From assembly GCF_003660395.1 (NCBI RefSeq), contig NZ_QXQT01000004.1:39273-103272 (forward strand): a DNA stretch of 64,000 nt, read 5' to 3'. Shown here piece by piece: positions 34,194-43,297 of the stretch (the first letter of the stretch is position 1; each line of letters begins with the position of its first letter). The notes beneath the pieces were generated by a model. It saw only the letters and a program-made list of their open reading frames with translations. It made no database searches and was not told where the DNA came from. Position numbers and translations under genes: made by a program. The stretch comes from Helicobacter vulpis. GTDB lineage: Bacteria; Campylobacterota; Campylobacteria; Campylobacterales; Helicobacteraceae.

Positions 34194-34781
34194 TCACACC
34201 CAGTGTTGGATGAAGAGAAGCCATGCAGGAATCCACGCGGTTACAATCCCTTCCACAATGGCCAACCATGGTACAAAATTGCCTAGTTTGATTCCTAGGA
34301 CTTCTTCGATCCAGCCAGTGAGCCACAACACGCCCCAAGCTAACCAGATGAACGCCCACCAATCGCCCTCTGTGATGCCTAGCATCTTGTGATCGTCCAT
34401 CATGTCAGAGTAGTGAGAGAGAATAGCCGCAGGGATGGTGTTGATGGTAACAAAGAGGCAGTACCAACCATAGGGCCGCCAATCTAGTTTATAAACATTA
34501 TTGATCGCAGCGTACAAGTAGGTAAAACCAAACAACAACCCAGTTGCAGGTCCATAGAAGTTAATCAAATGGTGGGACACTTGGGAGATATCTTCAGGAC
34601 CTGTTACTGAAGGCGCAGGGTTGAATGTCGAATAGACAATCGCCACGATATTACAGACGATGGACAACCCGCCTACAAAAAAATTCATCACAGCCTTGCT
34701 CTTGGGGTCTACCCCAGCCAGACCGGAAACGCCGTTGCTGATCAGTACGACCGCAACATACAACAGCACGAGACCTAACAT
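34194..34781 (-). CDS. ureI: Acid-gated urea channel UreI
   Basis: 195 residues with six hydrophobic helices. It is an inner-membrane urea channel of the AmiS/UreI family that in H. pylori opens at acid pH. MLGLVLLYVAVVLISNG matches the family start. The ATG at 34781 was chosen over one two codons earlier because an AAAGG site then sits at correct distance. Presence of UreI implies a gastric, acid-exposed lifestyle. It is separated from ureB by 148 bases that hold their own promoter. Confidence 0.96.
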   Translation of the reverse strand: MLGLVLLYVAVVLISNGVSGLAGVDPKSKAVMNFFVGGLSIVCNIVAIVYSTFNPAPSVTGPEDISQVSHHLINFYGPATGLLFGFTYLYAAINNVYKLDWRPYGWYCLFVTINTIPAAILSHYSDMMDDHKMLGITEGDWWAFIWLAWGVLWLTGWIEEVLGIKLGNFVPWLAIVEGIVTAWIPAWLLFIQHWV

Positions 34782-34852
34782 TACCATCCTTTTGGCAAGA
34801 TTTGAGGGTTCCTAGTGCGGGGGAAGCCCGAAAAAAAACCTCTCTTGGGTTC

Positions 34853-34858
34853 ATTATA
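34853..34858 (-). promoter_or_regulatory. -10 box of the ureIEFGH unit
   Basis: TATAAT on the minus strand lies between ureB and ureI, 71 bases before the ureI start. A run of eight T preceded by a weak GAACC/GGTT-type hairpin follows at about 34831-34838. A separate promoter for ureI in this spacer is known from H. pylori. Confidence 0.5.
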
Positions 34859-34929
34859 AACCAGCAAAGTAAATCAATGACCCCTCCAAATTAACCCCTC
34901 CCCTTTAAAACTCCCCTCCTTAAAGTGCC

Positions 34930-36639
34930 CTAGAACAAATTGTAGAGCTGCGCTAGACTCAATTCATCGGCCGCTTTGGAAGTAACTTCCTTGCCGTCCA
35001 CTTTTACCTTATAGGTTTCAGGGTTGACATCGATGTGCGCGGTTACATCGTTGAATTTGAGATCCTTTTTGGTGATATTGCGGCAGTTTTTCACAGGCAA
35101 CACCACGCGATCAAGACCGAGTTTTTCCTTAATCCCTTCGTCATAAGCCACTTGGGAGACAAAGGTGATGTTGGTGTCAAATTTGTTTTTCCCGTGGTGG
35201 CCAAACATTTCGCGATAATAGACGGGTTGGGGAGTGGGGATAGAAGCGTTAGCATCGCCCATTTGAGAGAGCGCGATGAATCCGCCCTTGATGATCATAT
35301 TGGGTTTAATCCCAAAGAAGGCTGGACTCCAAAGCACGAGATCGGCGTATTTGCCCACTTCTACAGAGCCTACATAGTCAGAAATTCCATGCGCGATGGC
35401 GGGGTTGATGGTGTATTTAGAGATGTAGCGTTTGATGCGGAAATTGTCGTTATCGCCCTTTTCCTCTTTCAAGCGGCCGAATTCTTTTTTGTTCTTGTCC
35501 GCAGTCTGCCAAGTACGGGTGATCACTTCGCCCACGCGCCCCATCGCTTGGGAGTCAGAGCTAGTGATGGAGAAAATCCCCATGTCATGGAGCTGGTCTT
35601 CAGCCGCGATGGTTTGGGGGCGGATACGAGAGTCTGCAAATTGCACATCCTCTTTAATGCTTTTGTCCAAGTGGTGGCAAACCATCAACATGTCCATGTG
35701 TTCGGCTTCGGTGTTTTTGGTGAAAGGGATAGTGGGGTTAGTGGAGGCCGGAAGAATATTGTATTCCCCGGCCATTTTAATCACATCCGGTGCGTGTCCG
35801 CCCCCAGCCCCTTCAGTGTGGAAAGTGTGAATTGTGCGCCCAGCAATAGCTTCTAGGGTGTCTTCCACACAACCGGCTTCATTCAAAGTATCGGTGTGGA
35901 TAGCCACTTGTACATCGTATTCATCAGCGATGTTGAGGCAGTGATGGATGGCCGCGGGTGTGCTACCCCAGTCTTCATGGATTTTAAAGCCAATCGCGCC
36001 GGCATGGATTTGATCGCGCAAAGAGGGTTCATAAGAAACATTCCCCTTAGCCAAGAAGCCTAGGTTCATGGCGTATTCTTCAGCCGCACGCAACATGCTT
36101 TTGAGGTTGTTGCGCCCGGGAGTGATGGTGGTCGCATTCGTGCCATCAGCAGGCCCTGTTCCCCCCCCGATCATAGTGGTGATCCCGCTAGCAAAGGCGG
36201 TAGGGATTTGTTGGGGGGAGATAAAGTGAATATGGGTGTCAATCCCGCCTGCTGTTACAATCAGCCCTTCAGCGGCCAACGCTTCAGTAGCAGGGCCCAC
36301 GCAGAGATTATTGTCCACGCCATCTTGCATGTCCTTATTGCCTGCCTTGCCAATGCCCGCAATTTTGCCATCTTTAATGCCAATGTCGGCTTTGTAAATG
36401 CCGGTGTAGTCCACAATCAGGGCATTAGTGAGCACCAAGTCTAGTTCATAGGAGCTAGGGCTATTGGTTTGGCTCATCCCATCGCGAATGGTTTTTCCGC
36501 CCCCAAATTTGATCTCTTCGCCATAGGTGGTGCAGTCATGCTCGACTTCTAAGATCAGGTTGGTGTCGCCTAGCCTAACGCGATCCCCTGTGGTGGGACC
36601 ATACATAGAGACATATTCTTTTCTGGAAATCTTTTTCAT
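34930..36639 (-). CDS. ureB: Urease large catalytic subunit UreB
   Basis: 569 residues, the same length as H. pylori Ure[10 protein letters not shown] near residue 219 holds the lysine that is carbamylated to bridge the two nickel ions. HIHFISPQQ and the later [12 protein letters not shown] and [14 protein letters not shown] carry the metal-binding and catalytic His residues, and CHHLDKSI is the flap. It hydrolyses urea to ammonia and carbamate in the cytoplasm. An AAGGAG site precedes the ATG, 20 bases after ureA. Confidence 0.98.
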   Translation of the reverse strand: MKKISRKEYVSMYGPTTGDRVRLGDTNLILEVEHDCTTYGEEIKFGGGKTIRDGMSQTNSPSSYELDLVLTNALIVDYTGIYKADIGIKDGKIAGIGKAGNKDMQDGVDNNLCVGPATEALAAEGLIVTAGGIDTHIHFISPQQIPTAFASGITTMIGGGTGPADGTNATTITPGRNNLKSMLRAAEEYAMNLGFLAKGNVSYEPSLRDQIHAGAIGFKIHEDWGSTPAAIHHCLNIADEYDVQVAIHTDTLNEAGCVEDTLEAIAGRTIHTFHTEGAGGGHAPDVIKMAGEYNILPASTNPTIPFTKNTEAEHMDMLMVCHHLDKSIKEDVQFADSRIRPQTIAAEDQLHDMGIFSITSSDSQAMGRVGEVITRTWQTADKNKKEFGRLKEEKGDNDNFRIKRYISKYTINPAIAHGISDYVGSVEVGKYADLVLWSPAFFGIKPNMIIKGGFIALSQMGDANASIPTPQPVYYREMFGHHGKNKFDTNITFVSQVAYDEGIKEKLGLDRVVLPVKNCRNITKKDLKFNDVTAHIDVNPETYKVKVDGKEVTSKAADELSLAQLYNLF

Positions 36640-36660
36640 TGGGTTTCTCCTTGATTTGAG

Positions 36661-37368
36661 TTATTTTTTAGACGCTTCGCAGCAAGCAGGGACAGCACCA
36701 AAACCTTTTTCTTTGGCGCGTTTCAAGCCGAGTTTTTTACCATCGGCATCGGCTTGGCGATCCACAAGAGAATTGAAACCATAGACGCGTTTGTTACCCC
36801 CGATGTCAATCAGCTCCACGCTTTTTTCTTCCCCAGGTTCAAAGCGCACAGCTGTGCCAGAAGCGATGTCTAGGCGTTTGCCAAAAGCTTTTTCGCGATC
36901 AAATTCTAGGAGTTTATTGACTTCAAAGAAGTGGAAGTGAGAGCCCACTTGTACGGGACGATCGCCTTTGTTTTTTACTTTCACGCTAATGGCTTCTTTG
37001 CCAGCGTTCAAAGTGATGTCGCCTTCTTTTAAGAACACCTCACCGGGGGCTAATTTTCCGTTGTCTTCTACGGGAGTGTGGATGGTTACCAGTTTAGTCC
37101 CATCCGGGAAGTTGGCTTCAATCCCCACTTCGTGGATCATGTGCGCCACGCCGTCCATCACATCTTCTTTTTTAAGCAGGGTCCTGCCTTCTTGCATCAA
37201 ATCTGCCACACTTTTTTTACCTGCGCGCGCCTCTTCCATCACATGCGCGCTAATCAGTGCCACCGCTTCAGTGTAGTTTAGCTTAATGCCTCTTGCTTTG
37301 CGTTGCTTTGCCAATTCACCCGCATAATGGAGCATCAATTTGTCTAGCTCTTTGGGGGTTAACTTCAT
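36661..37368 (-). CDS. ureA: Urease small subunit UreA (fused gamma/beta)
   Basis: 235 residues, a fusion of the gamma and beta chains that are separate in most bacteria, as in all Helicobacter. The N-terminal half ([20 protein letters not shown]) is gamma-like. The C-terminal half ([19 protein letters not shown]) is beta-like. The ATG at 37368 has an AAGGAG site. A longer in-frame start at 37416 would use promoter DNA and is rejected. It forms the large UreAB assembly with UreB. Confidence 0.98.
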   Translation of the reverse strand: MKLTPKELDKLMLHYAGELAKQRKARGIKLNYTEAVALISAHVMEEARAGKKSVADLMQEGRTLLKKEDVMDGVAHMIHEVGIEANFPDGTKLVTIHTPVEDNGKLAPGEVFLKEGDITLNAGKEAISVKVKNKGDRPVQVGSHFHFFEVNKLLEFDREKAFGKRLDIASGTAVRFEPGEEKSVELIDIGGNKRVYGFNSLVDRQADADGKKLGLKRAKEKGFGAVPACCEASKK

Positions 37369-37421
37369 CCTAAACTCCTTGTCAAGATTTTGTATTGGTA
37401 GCCAAGCTATCAACAAGGCGG

Positions 37422-37427
37422 ATCATA
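37422..37427 (-). promoter_or_regulatory. -10 box of ureAB, with an upstream AT-rich half-site
   Basis: TATGAT on the minus strand lies 54 bases before the ureA start. About 50 bases further upstream (37475-37481) TATTATT matches half of the NikR operator consensus. I cannot find a good second half at the proper distance, so nickel control is only suggested. Confidence 0.4.
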
Positions 37428-37504
37428 GTCTAAAATTTTCCAAATTCTGTTAACATTTTTAAACAGCTGGATAATATTATTTATTCTTTGTTTATCTTAC
37501 GAAG

Positions 37505-37592
37505 TGGCGGAGAGAAAGGGATTCGAACCCTTGAAGGCTTGCACCTTACACGCGTTCCAGGCGTGCTCCTTCAACCACTCGGACATCTCTCC
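37505..37592 (-). tRNA. tRNA-Ser (anticodon GGA)
   Basis: An 88-base class II tRNA with encoded CCA. The acceptor stem is GGAGAGA/TCTCTCC. The anticodon stem CACGC/GCGTG encloses a CTGGAAC loop with anticodon GGA. A long variable arm and the GGTTCGAATCC T-arm are present. It reads UCC and UCU serine codons. It lies between the ureA promoter and a small conserved gene. Confidence 0.95.
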
Positions 37593-37619
37593 AAAGCGCG
37601 CATGTTAACACGAACTAGC

Positions 37620-38006
37620 TTAAGTACGTGTAAGCCATTCTGTGAAAATCACCCCATCAAGGCGCATTTCTAAAGCCTGCAATATTTCTTCTTGCTGGTG
37701 AATGAGCATGAGGATTTTAGCGTCCAAGAGGTAATCATTGGCAATACTTTGGAAGGCGGGGGCGTGTGCGGGGGCGATGATATAGGCGGGCGTGAAATTG
37801 ATCATCAGAGCTAAATCATAGGTGTTAGAGACGACCACCGCGTACTTTACCCGTTCTGTGGAACAATGTTGGGCAAGATGGCAAGCGTTTTCTAAATGGG
37901 CGTAAAAATAGACAATAGCATCGCCGGAGCTTTGGGCAATTTGGGCGATCTCGCTCACAGATTTAAATGCCGGAGAGGGGATTTTAGGGTGGCCTATGAT
38001 GAGCAT
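37620..38006 (-). CDS. Conserved hypothetical protein (128 aa)
   Basis: A soluble 128-residue protein beginning MLIIGHPKIPS. In this neighbourhood H. pylori has HP1065, and the place and size agree. Alternating hydrophobic strands and helices suggest a small alpha/beta fold, perhaps Rossmann-like, and no catalytic motif stands out. The ATG at 38006 lies within the end of the preceding gene. An earlier in-frame start at 38027 is possible. Function unknown. Confidence 0.7.
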   Translation of the reverse strand: MLIIGHPKIPSPAFKSVSEIAQIAQSSGDAIVYFYAHLENACHLAQHCSTERVKYAVVVSNTYDLALMINFTPAYIIAPAHAPAFQSIANDYLLDAKILMLIHQQEEILQALEMRLDGVIFTEWLTRT

Positions 38007-38209
38007 GATTGTCCCTTTTCTAAACAATGTTGGCTACAAAACACGCGCCCTTGAGAGAGAATTGCTTCCTTGCTAGAGATATAGGTCTTGCAATGCACGC
38101 ACTCTAGCAAGTTTTCTACAGAAGAATTGGGAGGGGATTTGGGTTTGGCGCGTTTAAACAGCACCCACACCACCCAGCCAATGACAATTAAAACAATTAA
38201 AGCACGCAT
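37994..38209 (-). CDS. Small membrane-anchored Cys-rich protein (PP0621-like)
   Basis: 71 residues: a single N-terminal helix (ALIVLIVIGWVVWVLF), a short Pro/Ser linker, then CVHC and FCSQHC, a four-cysteine zinc-binding knuckle. It resembles the PP0621 family and corresponds by place to HP1064. The ATG at 38209 lies inside the rsmG end. The longer frame to 38260 would only read rsmG in another frame. A role is not known. Confidence 0.7.
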   Translation of the reverse strand: MRALIVLIVIGWVVWVLFKRAKPKSPPNSSVENLLECVHCKTYISSKEAILSQGRVFCSQHCLEKGQSCSS

Positions 38210-38742
38210 GCGCTCTCCTTTTGGCGGTAAAAATACACCCGTTTCCCATAGTAGAAACATTCATGGGGCAAACAAGCGATCTCTTGTTCTAGCAAACTTC
38301 CCTTGTACAACAAGAAATACCCCCCTAATTCTAAAAAAGGCGCGCCCAAAGCCATGAGTTCTTGCGCGCCCATTAAGGCCCTAGAGGTGATGAGTTGTAC
38401 GCGCATGGGAGGCAGGTCTTGCACACGCATGCGCTTGATCGTGGTGTTTGGCAAATCTAGGGTGGTTTTGACATGGTGCAAAAAGGCCATTTTTTTGGCA
38501 TTGGGTTCTAGGAGGATAAAATGCGCATGGGGGCAACAAATGGCTAGAGGTATGCCTGGAAAACCCGCCCCAGAGCCTATATCTAAACAAGATTGGAAAG
38601 GGCGCACGAAGTCTAAGACCCGCACGCTATCTACAATCTGGGTTTGGATTTGGGCTAGGTTTTTAGCGCCGCTCAGGGCGTGGGTTTGATTCCACTGCAA
38701 CAAAAGCGTACTAAAATGATTTAATTGGGCTTGTGGATTCAT
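38197..38742 (-). CDS. rsmG: 16S rRNA (guanine-N7) methyltransferase RsmG
   Basis: 181 residues of the GidB/RsmG family. CLDIGSGAGFPGIPLAI is the S-adenosylmethionine-binding loop, and ITSRALMGAQELM is the family's second block. It methylates G527 of 16S rRNA. The ATG overlaps the queA stop (ATGA), and the longer frame to 38817 lies inside queA. Confidence 0.95.
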   Translation of the reverse strand: MNPQAQLNHFSTLLLQWNQTHALSGAKNLAQIQTQIVDSVRVLDFVRPFQSCLDIGSGAGFPGIPLAICCPHAHFILLEPNAKKMAFLHHVKTTLDLPNTTIKRMRVQDLPPMRVQLITSRALMGAQELMALGAPFLELGGYFLLYKGSLLEQEIACLPHECFYYGKRVYFYRQKESACVL

Positions 38743-39764
38743 AAGATCAACATGCCATCCCCATAGGAATAAAAGCGATAATCTTGGGCGATGGCTAGCT
38801 GGTAGAGTTCCAAGCACTTTTGTAGCCCCAACATGGAAGCCACCAGCATGATTAAAGTGGATTTAGGCAAGTGAAAATTGGTGAGCAACGCTTGGGCATG
38901 GGTAACCGGATTGCCCGGGTGCAAAAAGAGATCGCAGGGTTTAAAGACATGGCCGCGCTTATAATGTTCCACCCCCCTAAGCGCGCTTGTGCCCACACAG
39001 AGGATATAGGGGGCGCGATCTAAGGCTTGTTGTGTTTCTTTGGGGATCACTAGCGCTTCAGAGTGCATGGCATGGTCTCTAATGTCTGCGCACTCCACGC
39101 CTAAGAAAGTCCCAGCCCCCACATGTAAGGTTAAAAATGCATGTGGGAAATGGGTTAAAAGGTGTTTCTTGGCGCGCTTGGAAAAGTGTAAGGAAGCAGT
39201 GGGTGCGGCGATTGCCCCGGCATGCTTGGCAAAAACGCTTTGGTAGGTCTGTATGTCTGTAGGTGTGTCCGCGCGCTTGAGATAGGGCGGAATGGGCATG
39301 TGCCCTAGGAGTTCTAGCATGTCTAAAACCCCTTCCCAGTTGAGGGATTTTTGGTGGTGATAAAAGCGTACTTGACGCATGTTAGAAGGGGGATTTAGCG
39401 TTTCACAGACATACCCTTCTGCTAGTTCAATCACTTCGCCTTGTGCAATGCGCCCCTTGATTTGGGCGTTAAAATGATGGGGCCCGTTGGGGTTATGAAT
39501 CAAGATTTCCACCTTGCCCCCGCTTGGTTTATGCCCATATAAACGCGCTTTAATGACCTTAGTGTCGTTAAGCACCACTAACGCGTTTTGCGGGAAGAAG
39601 TCAAAGATATGCGCAAAATGGCTATGGGTGATGCGCCCGCTGGCGCGCTCATAGACCAATAATCTAGCCTGTTCTGGGGGGTCAAGGGGGGTAGAAGCGA
39701 TGAGGTGGGGGGGTAAGTCATAGTGGTAGCTGGAGAGTAAAAACTCTTTGGGAATCTCAGACAT
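38739..39764 (-). CDS. queA: S-adenosylmethionine:tRNA ribosyltransferase-isomerase
   Basis: 341 residues. QueA makes epoxyqueuosine in the anticodon of Asn, Asp, His and Tyr tRNAs. VVLNDTKVIKARLYG, TASLHFS, LHVGAGTFLGV and NFHLPKSTLIMLV are the family blocks. I chose the ATG at 39764 (MSEIPKEFLLSSYHY), which overlaps the end of tatC by 8 bases. The order tatB-tatC-queA-rsmG is as in H. pylori HP1060-HP1063. Confidence 0.95.
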   Translation of the reverse strand: MSEIPKEFLLSSYHYDLPPHLIASTPLDPPEQARLLVYERASGRITHSHFAHIFDFFPQNALVVLNDTKVIKARLYGHKPSGGKVEILIHNPNGPHHFNAQIKGRIAQGEVIELAEGYVCETLNPPSNMRQVRFYHHQKSLNWEGVLDMLELLGHMPIPPYLKRADTPTDIQTYQSVFAKHAGAIAAPTASLHFSKRAKKHLLTHFPHAFLTLHVGAGTFLGVECADIRDHAMHSEALVIPKETQQALDRAPYILCVGTSALRGVEHYKRGHVFKPCDLFLHPGNPVTHAQALLTNFHLPKSTLIMLVASMLGLQKCLELYQLAIAQDYRFYSYGDGMLIL

Positions 39765-40464
39765 CGGAGTCTTTAGGGGCTGGGTTGACCCATTTAGCAA
39801 TGAGGATTGAGAGACCATATAAACCAATGAGGGGCAAGGCCATGCAGATTTGACTCATCACATCTGGGGGGGTGATGATGGCTGCAACAATGAAGATGAT
39901 CACAATGGCGTACTTGAAATAGGCCTTGAGAGTCGCGTCTGTGATCAAGCCCACTTTGGCCAAAAAGAAGGCCAAGACCGGTAATTCAAAAGCTACCCCA
40001 AAACCTAAAATGAGACGGGTAAAAAAACTCACATAGCTAGAAGCCGAGATATTGGCTTCAAAAAGCGTGTTTCCAAAGTTAGCCAAGTAGTGGATCACAA
40101 AGGGAAAAACCACGTAATACGCAAAACATGCTCCTCCCACAAACATGGTTGTCCCAAAAAACACAAAGGGCAGGACCATCCTTTTTTCATGCTTGTACAA
40201 ACCCGGGGCGACAAATAGCCAGAGTTGCCAAAAGATCACAGGCATGGCCACCACCAAAGAGGCTAAAAAACTCACCTTGATAGCCACCATGATTCCTTCT
40301 ATGGGAGAGATTTGGATCAGCTTGCCCGCATAAGAGGCTCTAATCCATGCAAAAATGCGATCCCACAGGCTAAAACAGAGAGCAAATGCGCCCACTAGTA
40401 CGGCAATACAGACGATGAGACGCTTGCGCAATTCCTCAAGATGGGGTTTTAAGTCTTCAAACAT
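39757..40464 (-). CDS. tatC: Sec-independent protein translocase TatC
   Basis: 235 residues with six membrane helices. LKPHLEELRKRLI at the N-terminus and FFTRLILGFGVAFELPV (conserved Phe/Glu block) are the TatC signatures that bind twin-arginine signals. In this genome one clear client is HydA, encoded in the same window. It overlaps tatB by 8 bases and queA by 8. Confidence 0.96.
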   Translation of the reverse strand: MFEDLKPHLEELRKRLIVCIAVLVGAFALCFSLWDRIFAWIRASYAGKLIQISPIEGIMVAIKVSFLASLVVAMPVIFWQLWLFVAPGLYKHEKRMVLPFVFFGTTMFVGGACFAYYVVFPFVIHYLANFGNTLFEANISASSYVSFFTRLILGFGVAFELPVLAFFLAKVGLITDATLKAYFKYAIVIIFIVAAIITPPDVMSQICMALPLIGLYGLSILIAKWVNPAPKDSDV

Positions 40465-40864
40465 CGTGTTTATCTAAAGAGGGAGGTTTATCTAAGTTCA
40501 CCTTGGGGCGAGGGGGTTCATCGGCACGCACTTCTGTAGACAACGCGTCTAAAGGATTGGCGTGCGCGATACTTGTTTTGAGGTCCTCTTGGACTTGCTG
40601 GAGATCTCTTACTTCTTTGTTGAAAGCGCTTTCTAATTTGTTTTGCTCTGTATCAAAGAGTTTTTTGTACTCCAAACTCTCTTGTTTCAGGCTCTCTATG
40701 TGCAATTCCTGATCTAAAGTCTCCTTAGCCTCATTGAGGGCTTTTTTTACGGCCTTGAAAAAGCGCGCCAAATCCACTAAGGCTTGGGGGAATTTTTCCG
40801 GTCCTAAAAAGATGATGGCGACAATAAGAACCACCACAATTTCAAAAAAGCCTATTCCAAACAT
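40457..40864 (-). CDS. tatB: Sec-independent protein translocase TatB
   Basis: 135 residues. MFGIGFFEIVVVLIVAIIFLG is the single membrane helix, GPEKFPQALVDLARF the hinge and amphipathic helix, and a long charged helix and Pro-rich tail follow. It partners TatC in recognising twin-arginine signals. It is the first gene of the minus-strand tatB-tatC-queA-rsmG operon and diverges from rpoD. Confidence 0.93.
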   Translation of the reverse strand: MFGIGFFEIVVVLIVAIIFLGPEKFPQALVDLARFFKAVKKALNEAKETLDQELHIESLKQESLEYKKLFDTEQNKLESAFNKEVRDLQQVQEDLKTSIAHANPLDALSTEVRADEPPRPKVNLDKPPSLDKHDV

Positions 40865-40915
40865 GTGAGTATTATAACCTATAAAGTCTTAATGTTTTCA
40901 TAAGTTAATTTTTAC

Positions 40916-40921
40916 TATAAT
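40916..40921 (+). promoter_or_regulatory. -10 box of rpoD
   Basis: TATAAT follows an AT-rich stretch between the divergent tatB and rpoD genes and lies 57 bases before the rpoD ATG. Confidence 0.45.
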
Positions 40922-40977
40922 GGGGCGTGTTTTCTCTTTTTTGTGGTTTACCACAATCCAAGCCAGATAGGATCGTC

Positions 40978-42846
40978 ATGGAAAAATCCGATAAAACCCC
41001 CAAAAATTCCCCTAAAGTGAGCTTTCAAGAAGAGTTGGAACATATTTTTAAGACGGACGGACAGAACATTTCCTACGAACGCCTCTTAGATGTGTTTCAG
41101 AAAATCCCCACTTCTGCCCAGATCAAAAAGATCAAAGAATTGGCAACTAAGTACAACAAATGTTTCGTGCACTCTTCAGAATGTGCCCTAAGTTCGCTTT
41201 CTATCGATCGTAAAACCCCCCGCAAGAAATCTAAGGCCCTTGAGGAGGATACGGACGAAAACCTAGACTTCATCAAGGAAAAGGATTTCACCGAATGGTC
41301 TAGAAGCGATAGCCCGGTGCGCATGTATTTGCGCGAGATGGGAGAGATTCCTCTACTCAGCAAGGAAGAAGAGGTAGAGTTGAGCAAGCAGATCAAATTG
41401 GGTGAAAACATCATTTTGGATGCGATCTGTTCTGTACCCTACCTGATTGACTTTATCCACAACTACAAGGACGCGCTCATCAATCGCGAAAGACGTGTCA
41501 AAGAGTTGTTTAGGAATTTTGATGACGACGAAACGAGCACCAAAAAGGAAGAAGAGAGCGAATTAGACGAGGAAGATGAAAGCACCATTGAAGTCAAAAA
41601 GAATCTTTCTGAAAAGGATCACAAGCGCGTAGAGAAAGTGATTGAGAGTTTCAAGGCCTTGAACAAAGCCAAAAAAGAATGGCTTAAAACTCTCAACATC
41701 CCCGCCCAAGAGGACGAACTCCTGCATGCCTTGACGTTAGCCTACAAACGCCGGGTGCTTAAAGAGAAGCTTTACGATCTGGGCCCCACGAGCAAGCTCA
41801 TCGGGGAATTGGTCAAAGCGATGGAAACCTCGCTTAAAAGTGGCGATGGGTTTGAAAAGGAGTTAAAACGCTTGGAGTATAAACTCTCTTTGTTCAACGA
41901 TGCCTTGATTGAGAACCACAAGAACATCTTAAAAAACATCACCAATATGAGCAAGGAGGAGATCGCTAGCATGGTGCCTGAAGCGACTATGATCGCCAGC
42001 TACATGGAAATTAAAAAGCTCTTCCAAACCAAAGAGGCAAGTGAGGATGGCTTTGATCTAGAACCGGGCAAACTCAAAGAGATTTTAGAGCAAATCAAGC
42101 GCGGCAAACTCATCTCGGATAAAGCCAAAAATAAAATGGCGCGCTCTAATTTGCGCTTGGTGGTGAGCATTGCCAAGCGTTATACTTCGCGCGGGTTACC
42201 CTTTTTGGATTTGATCCAAGAGGGCAATATTGGCTTGATGAAGGCAGTAGACAAATTTGAACACGAAAAAAATTACCGCTTTTCCACCTACGCCACTTGG
42301 TGGATCAAACAGGCCATTAGCCGCGCGATCGCCGATCAGGCCCGTACAATCCGCATTCCCATCCATATGATCGACACCATTAACCGCATTAACAAGGTGA
42401 TGCGCAAATACATGCAAGAAAATGGCAAAGAACCGGATTTAGACTTGGTGGCTAAGGAAGTGGGTTTGCCCTTAGAAAAGGTCAAAAATGTCATCAAAAT
42501 CACTAAAGAACCCATCAGTTTAGAATCCCCCGTGGGCAATGATGATGATGGCAAATTTGGGGACTTTGTAGAAAACGATAAGGTCATAGGTTCGATGGAT
42601 CACATCATGCGCGAAGATCTGAAAGCCCAAATTGATGGGGTGTTAGATCAGCTCAACGAGCGCGAAAAATCCGTGATTCGCATGCGCTTTGGTCTGCTTG
42701 AAGATGAGAGCGATCGCACCCTGGAGGAAATTGGCAAAGAGCTCAATGTAACTAGGGAGAGGGTGCGCCAAATTGAGAGCAGCGCGATCAAGAAGTTGCG
42801 TTCTCCCCAGTATGGCCGTTTGCTCCGAAGCTACTTGCGCATATGA
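40978..42846 (+). CDS. rpoD: RNA polymerase primary sigma factor (sigma 80/70)
   Basis: 622 residues. It has region 1.1 at the N-terminus, region 1.2 ([20 protein letters not shown]), a long acidic non-conserved insert, region 2 ([20 protein letters not shown], then [20 protein letters not shown]), region 3 and a region 4 helix-turn-helix ([20 protein letters not shown]). The ATG at 40978 is preferred over an in-frame start at 40927, which would lie on the promoter. It directs housekeeping transcription. Confidence 0.97.
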   Translation: MEKSDKTPKNSPKVSFQEELEHIFKTDGQNISYERLLDVFQKIPTSAQIKKIKELATKYNKCFVHSSECALSSLSIDRKTPRKKSKALEEDTDENLDFIKEKDFTEWSRSDSPVRMYLREMGEIPLLSKEEEVELSKQIKLGENIILDAICSVPYLIDFIHNYKDALINRERRVKELFRNFDDDETSTKKEEESELDEEDESTIEVKKNLSEKDHKRVEKVIESFKALNKAKKEWLKTLNIPAQEDELLHALTLAYKRRVLKEKLYDLGPTSKLIGELVKAMETSLKSGDGFEKELKRLEYKLSLFNDALIENHKNILKNITNMSKEEIASMVPEATMIASYMEIKKLFQTKEASEDGFDLEPGKLKEILEQIKRGKLISDKAKNKMARSNLRLVVSIAKRYTSRGLPFLDLIQEGNIGLMKAVDKFEHEKNYRFSTYATWWIKQAISRAIADQARTIRIPIHMIDTINRINKVMRKYMQENGKEPDLDLVAKEVGLPLEKVKNVIKITKEPISLESPVGNDDDGKFGDFVENDKVIGSMDHIMREDLKAQIDGVLDQLNEREKSVIRMRFGLLEDESDRTLEEIGKELNVTRERVRQIESSAIKKLRSPQYGRLLRSYLRI

Positions 42847-43297
42847 GCCCTCAAAATCTCTTATTCTTGTGTTTGGGCAATATCTGCCGCTCCATGTTGG
42901 CTAGGGGGATTGCCCAACACCTCATTGAGATGCAGAATCTAAAGGTGCGTGTCGATGGGGCGGGTATCTCCTCCTTTCATCAGGGCGAACCCCCTCACCC
43001 GCCTATCATTAGGCTCGCCCAAGAACATGGCCTTGACATCTCCCACTTTAAAAGCAAGCCCATCACCCAGGAGTTGGCAATCGCTTTGATTGGATCGTGG
43101 CCATGGATCACAGCAATGTACAAGCCCTGCGCGACCTAAACATCACCCACCCCCATGTCTACAAATTAGGGGATTTTGGCTTGAGCGGGGCAGACATCCC
43201 CGACCCCTATACTTTCACGCGCGCGCAGGATTTAGAAAAGGTGTATACAATGATTGAGCGGGGCGTGGGGGAGTTGTTAGCGCGCTGCCATGCTTAA
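42843..43297 (+). pseudogene. Low-molecular-weight protein tyrosine phosphatase, frameshifted
   Basis: Two frames together give a whole LMW phosphatase. Frame one supplies LFLCLGNICRSMLARG, the CX5R(S) catalytic loop. Frame two supplies FDWIVAMDHSNVQALRDL and the acid loop DIPDPYT. The frames switch in about 43078-43092. One extra base near TTGGCAATCGC would restore the reading ELDNRFDWIVAMD and a 151-residue protein, the normal size. There is no homopolymer tract there, so this is either a real inactivating deletion or a sequencing error. The ATG overlaps the rpoD stop. Confidence 0.8.

Noticed and set aside
35035..35856. 273-codon open frame on the plus strand opposite ureB
   Set aside because: It is antisense to a fully conserved gene, has no ribosome site, and its sequence is what the reverse of ureB codons would give.
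37470..37500. NikR operator upstream of ureA
   Set aside because: Only one half-site (TATTATT) is convincing. The second half at the proper spacing is not there, so it is mentioned only with the promoter.
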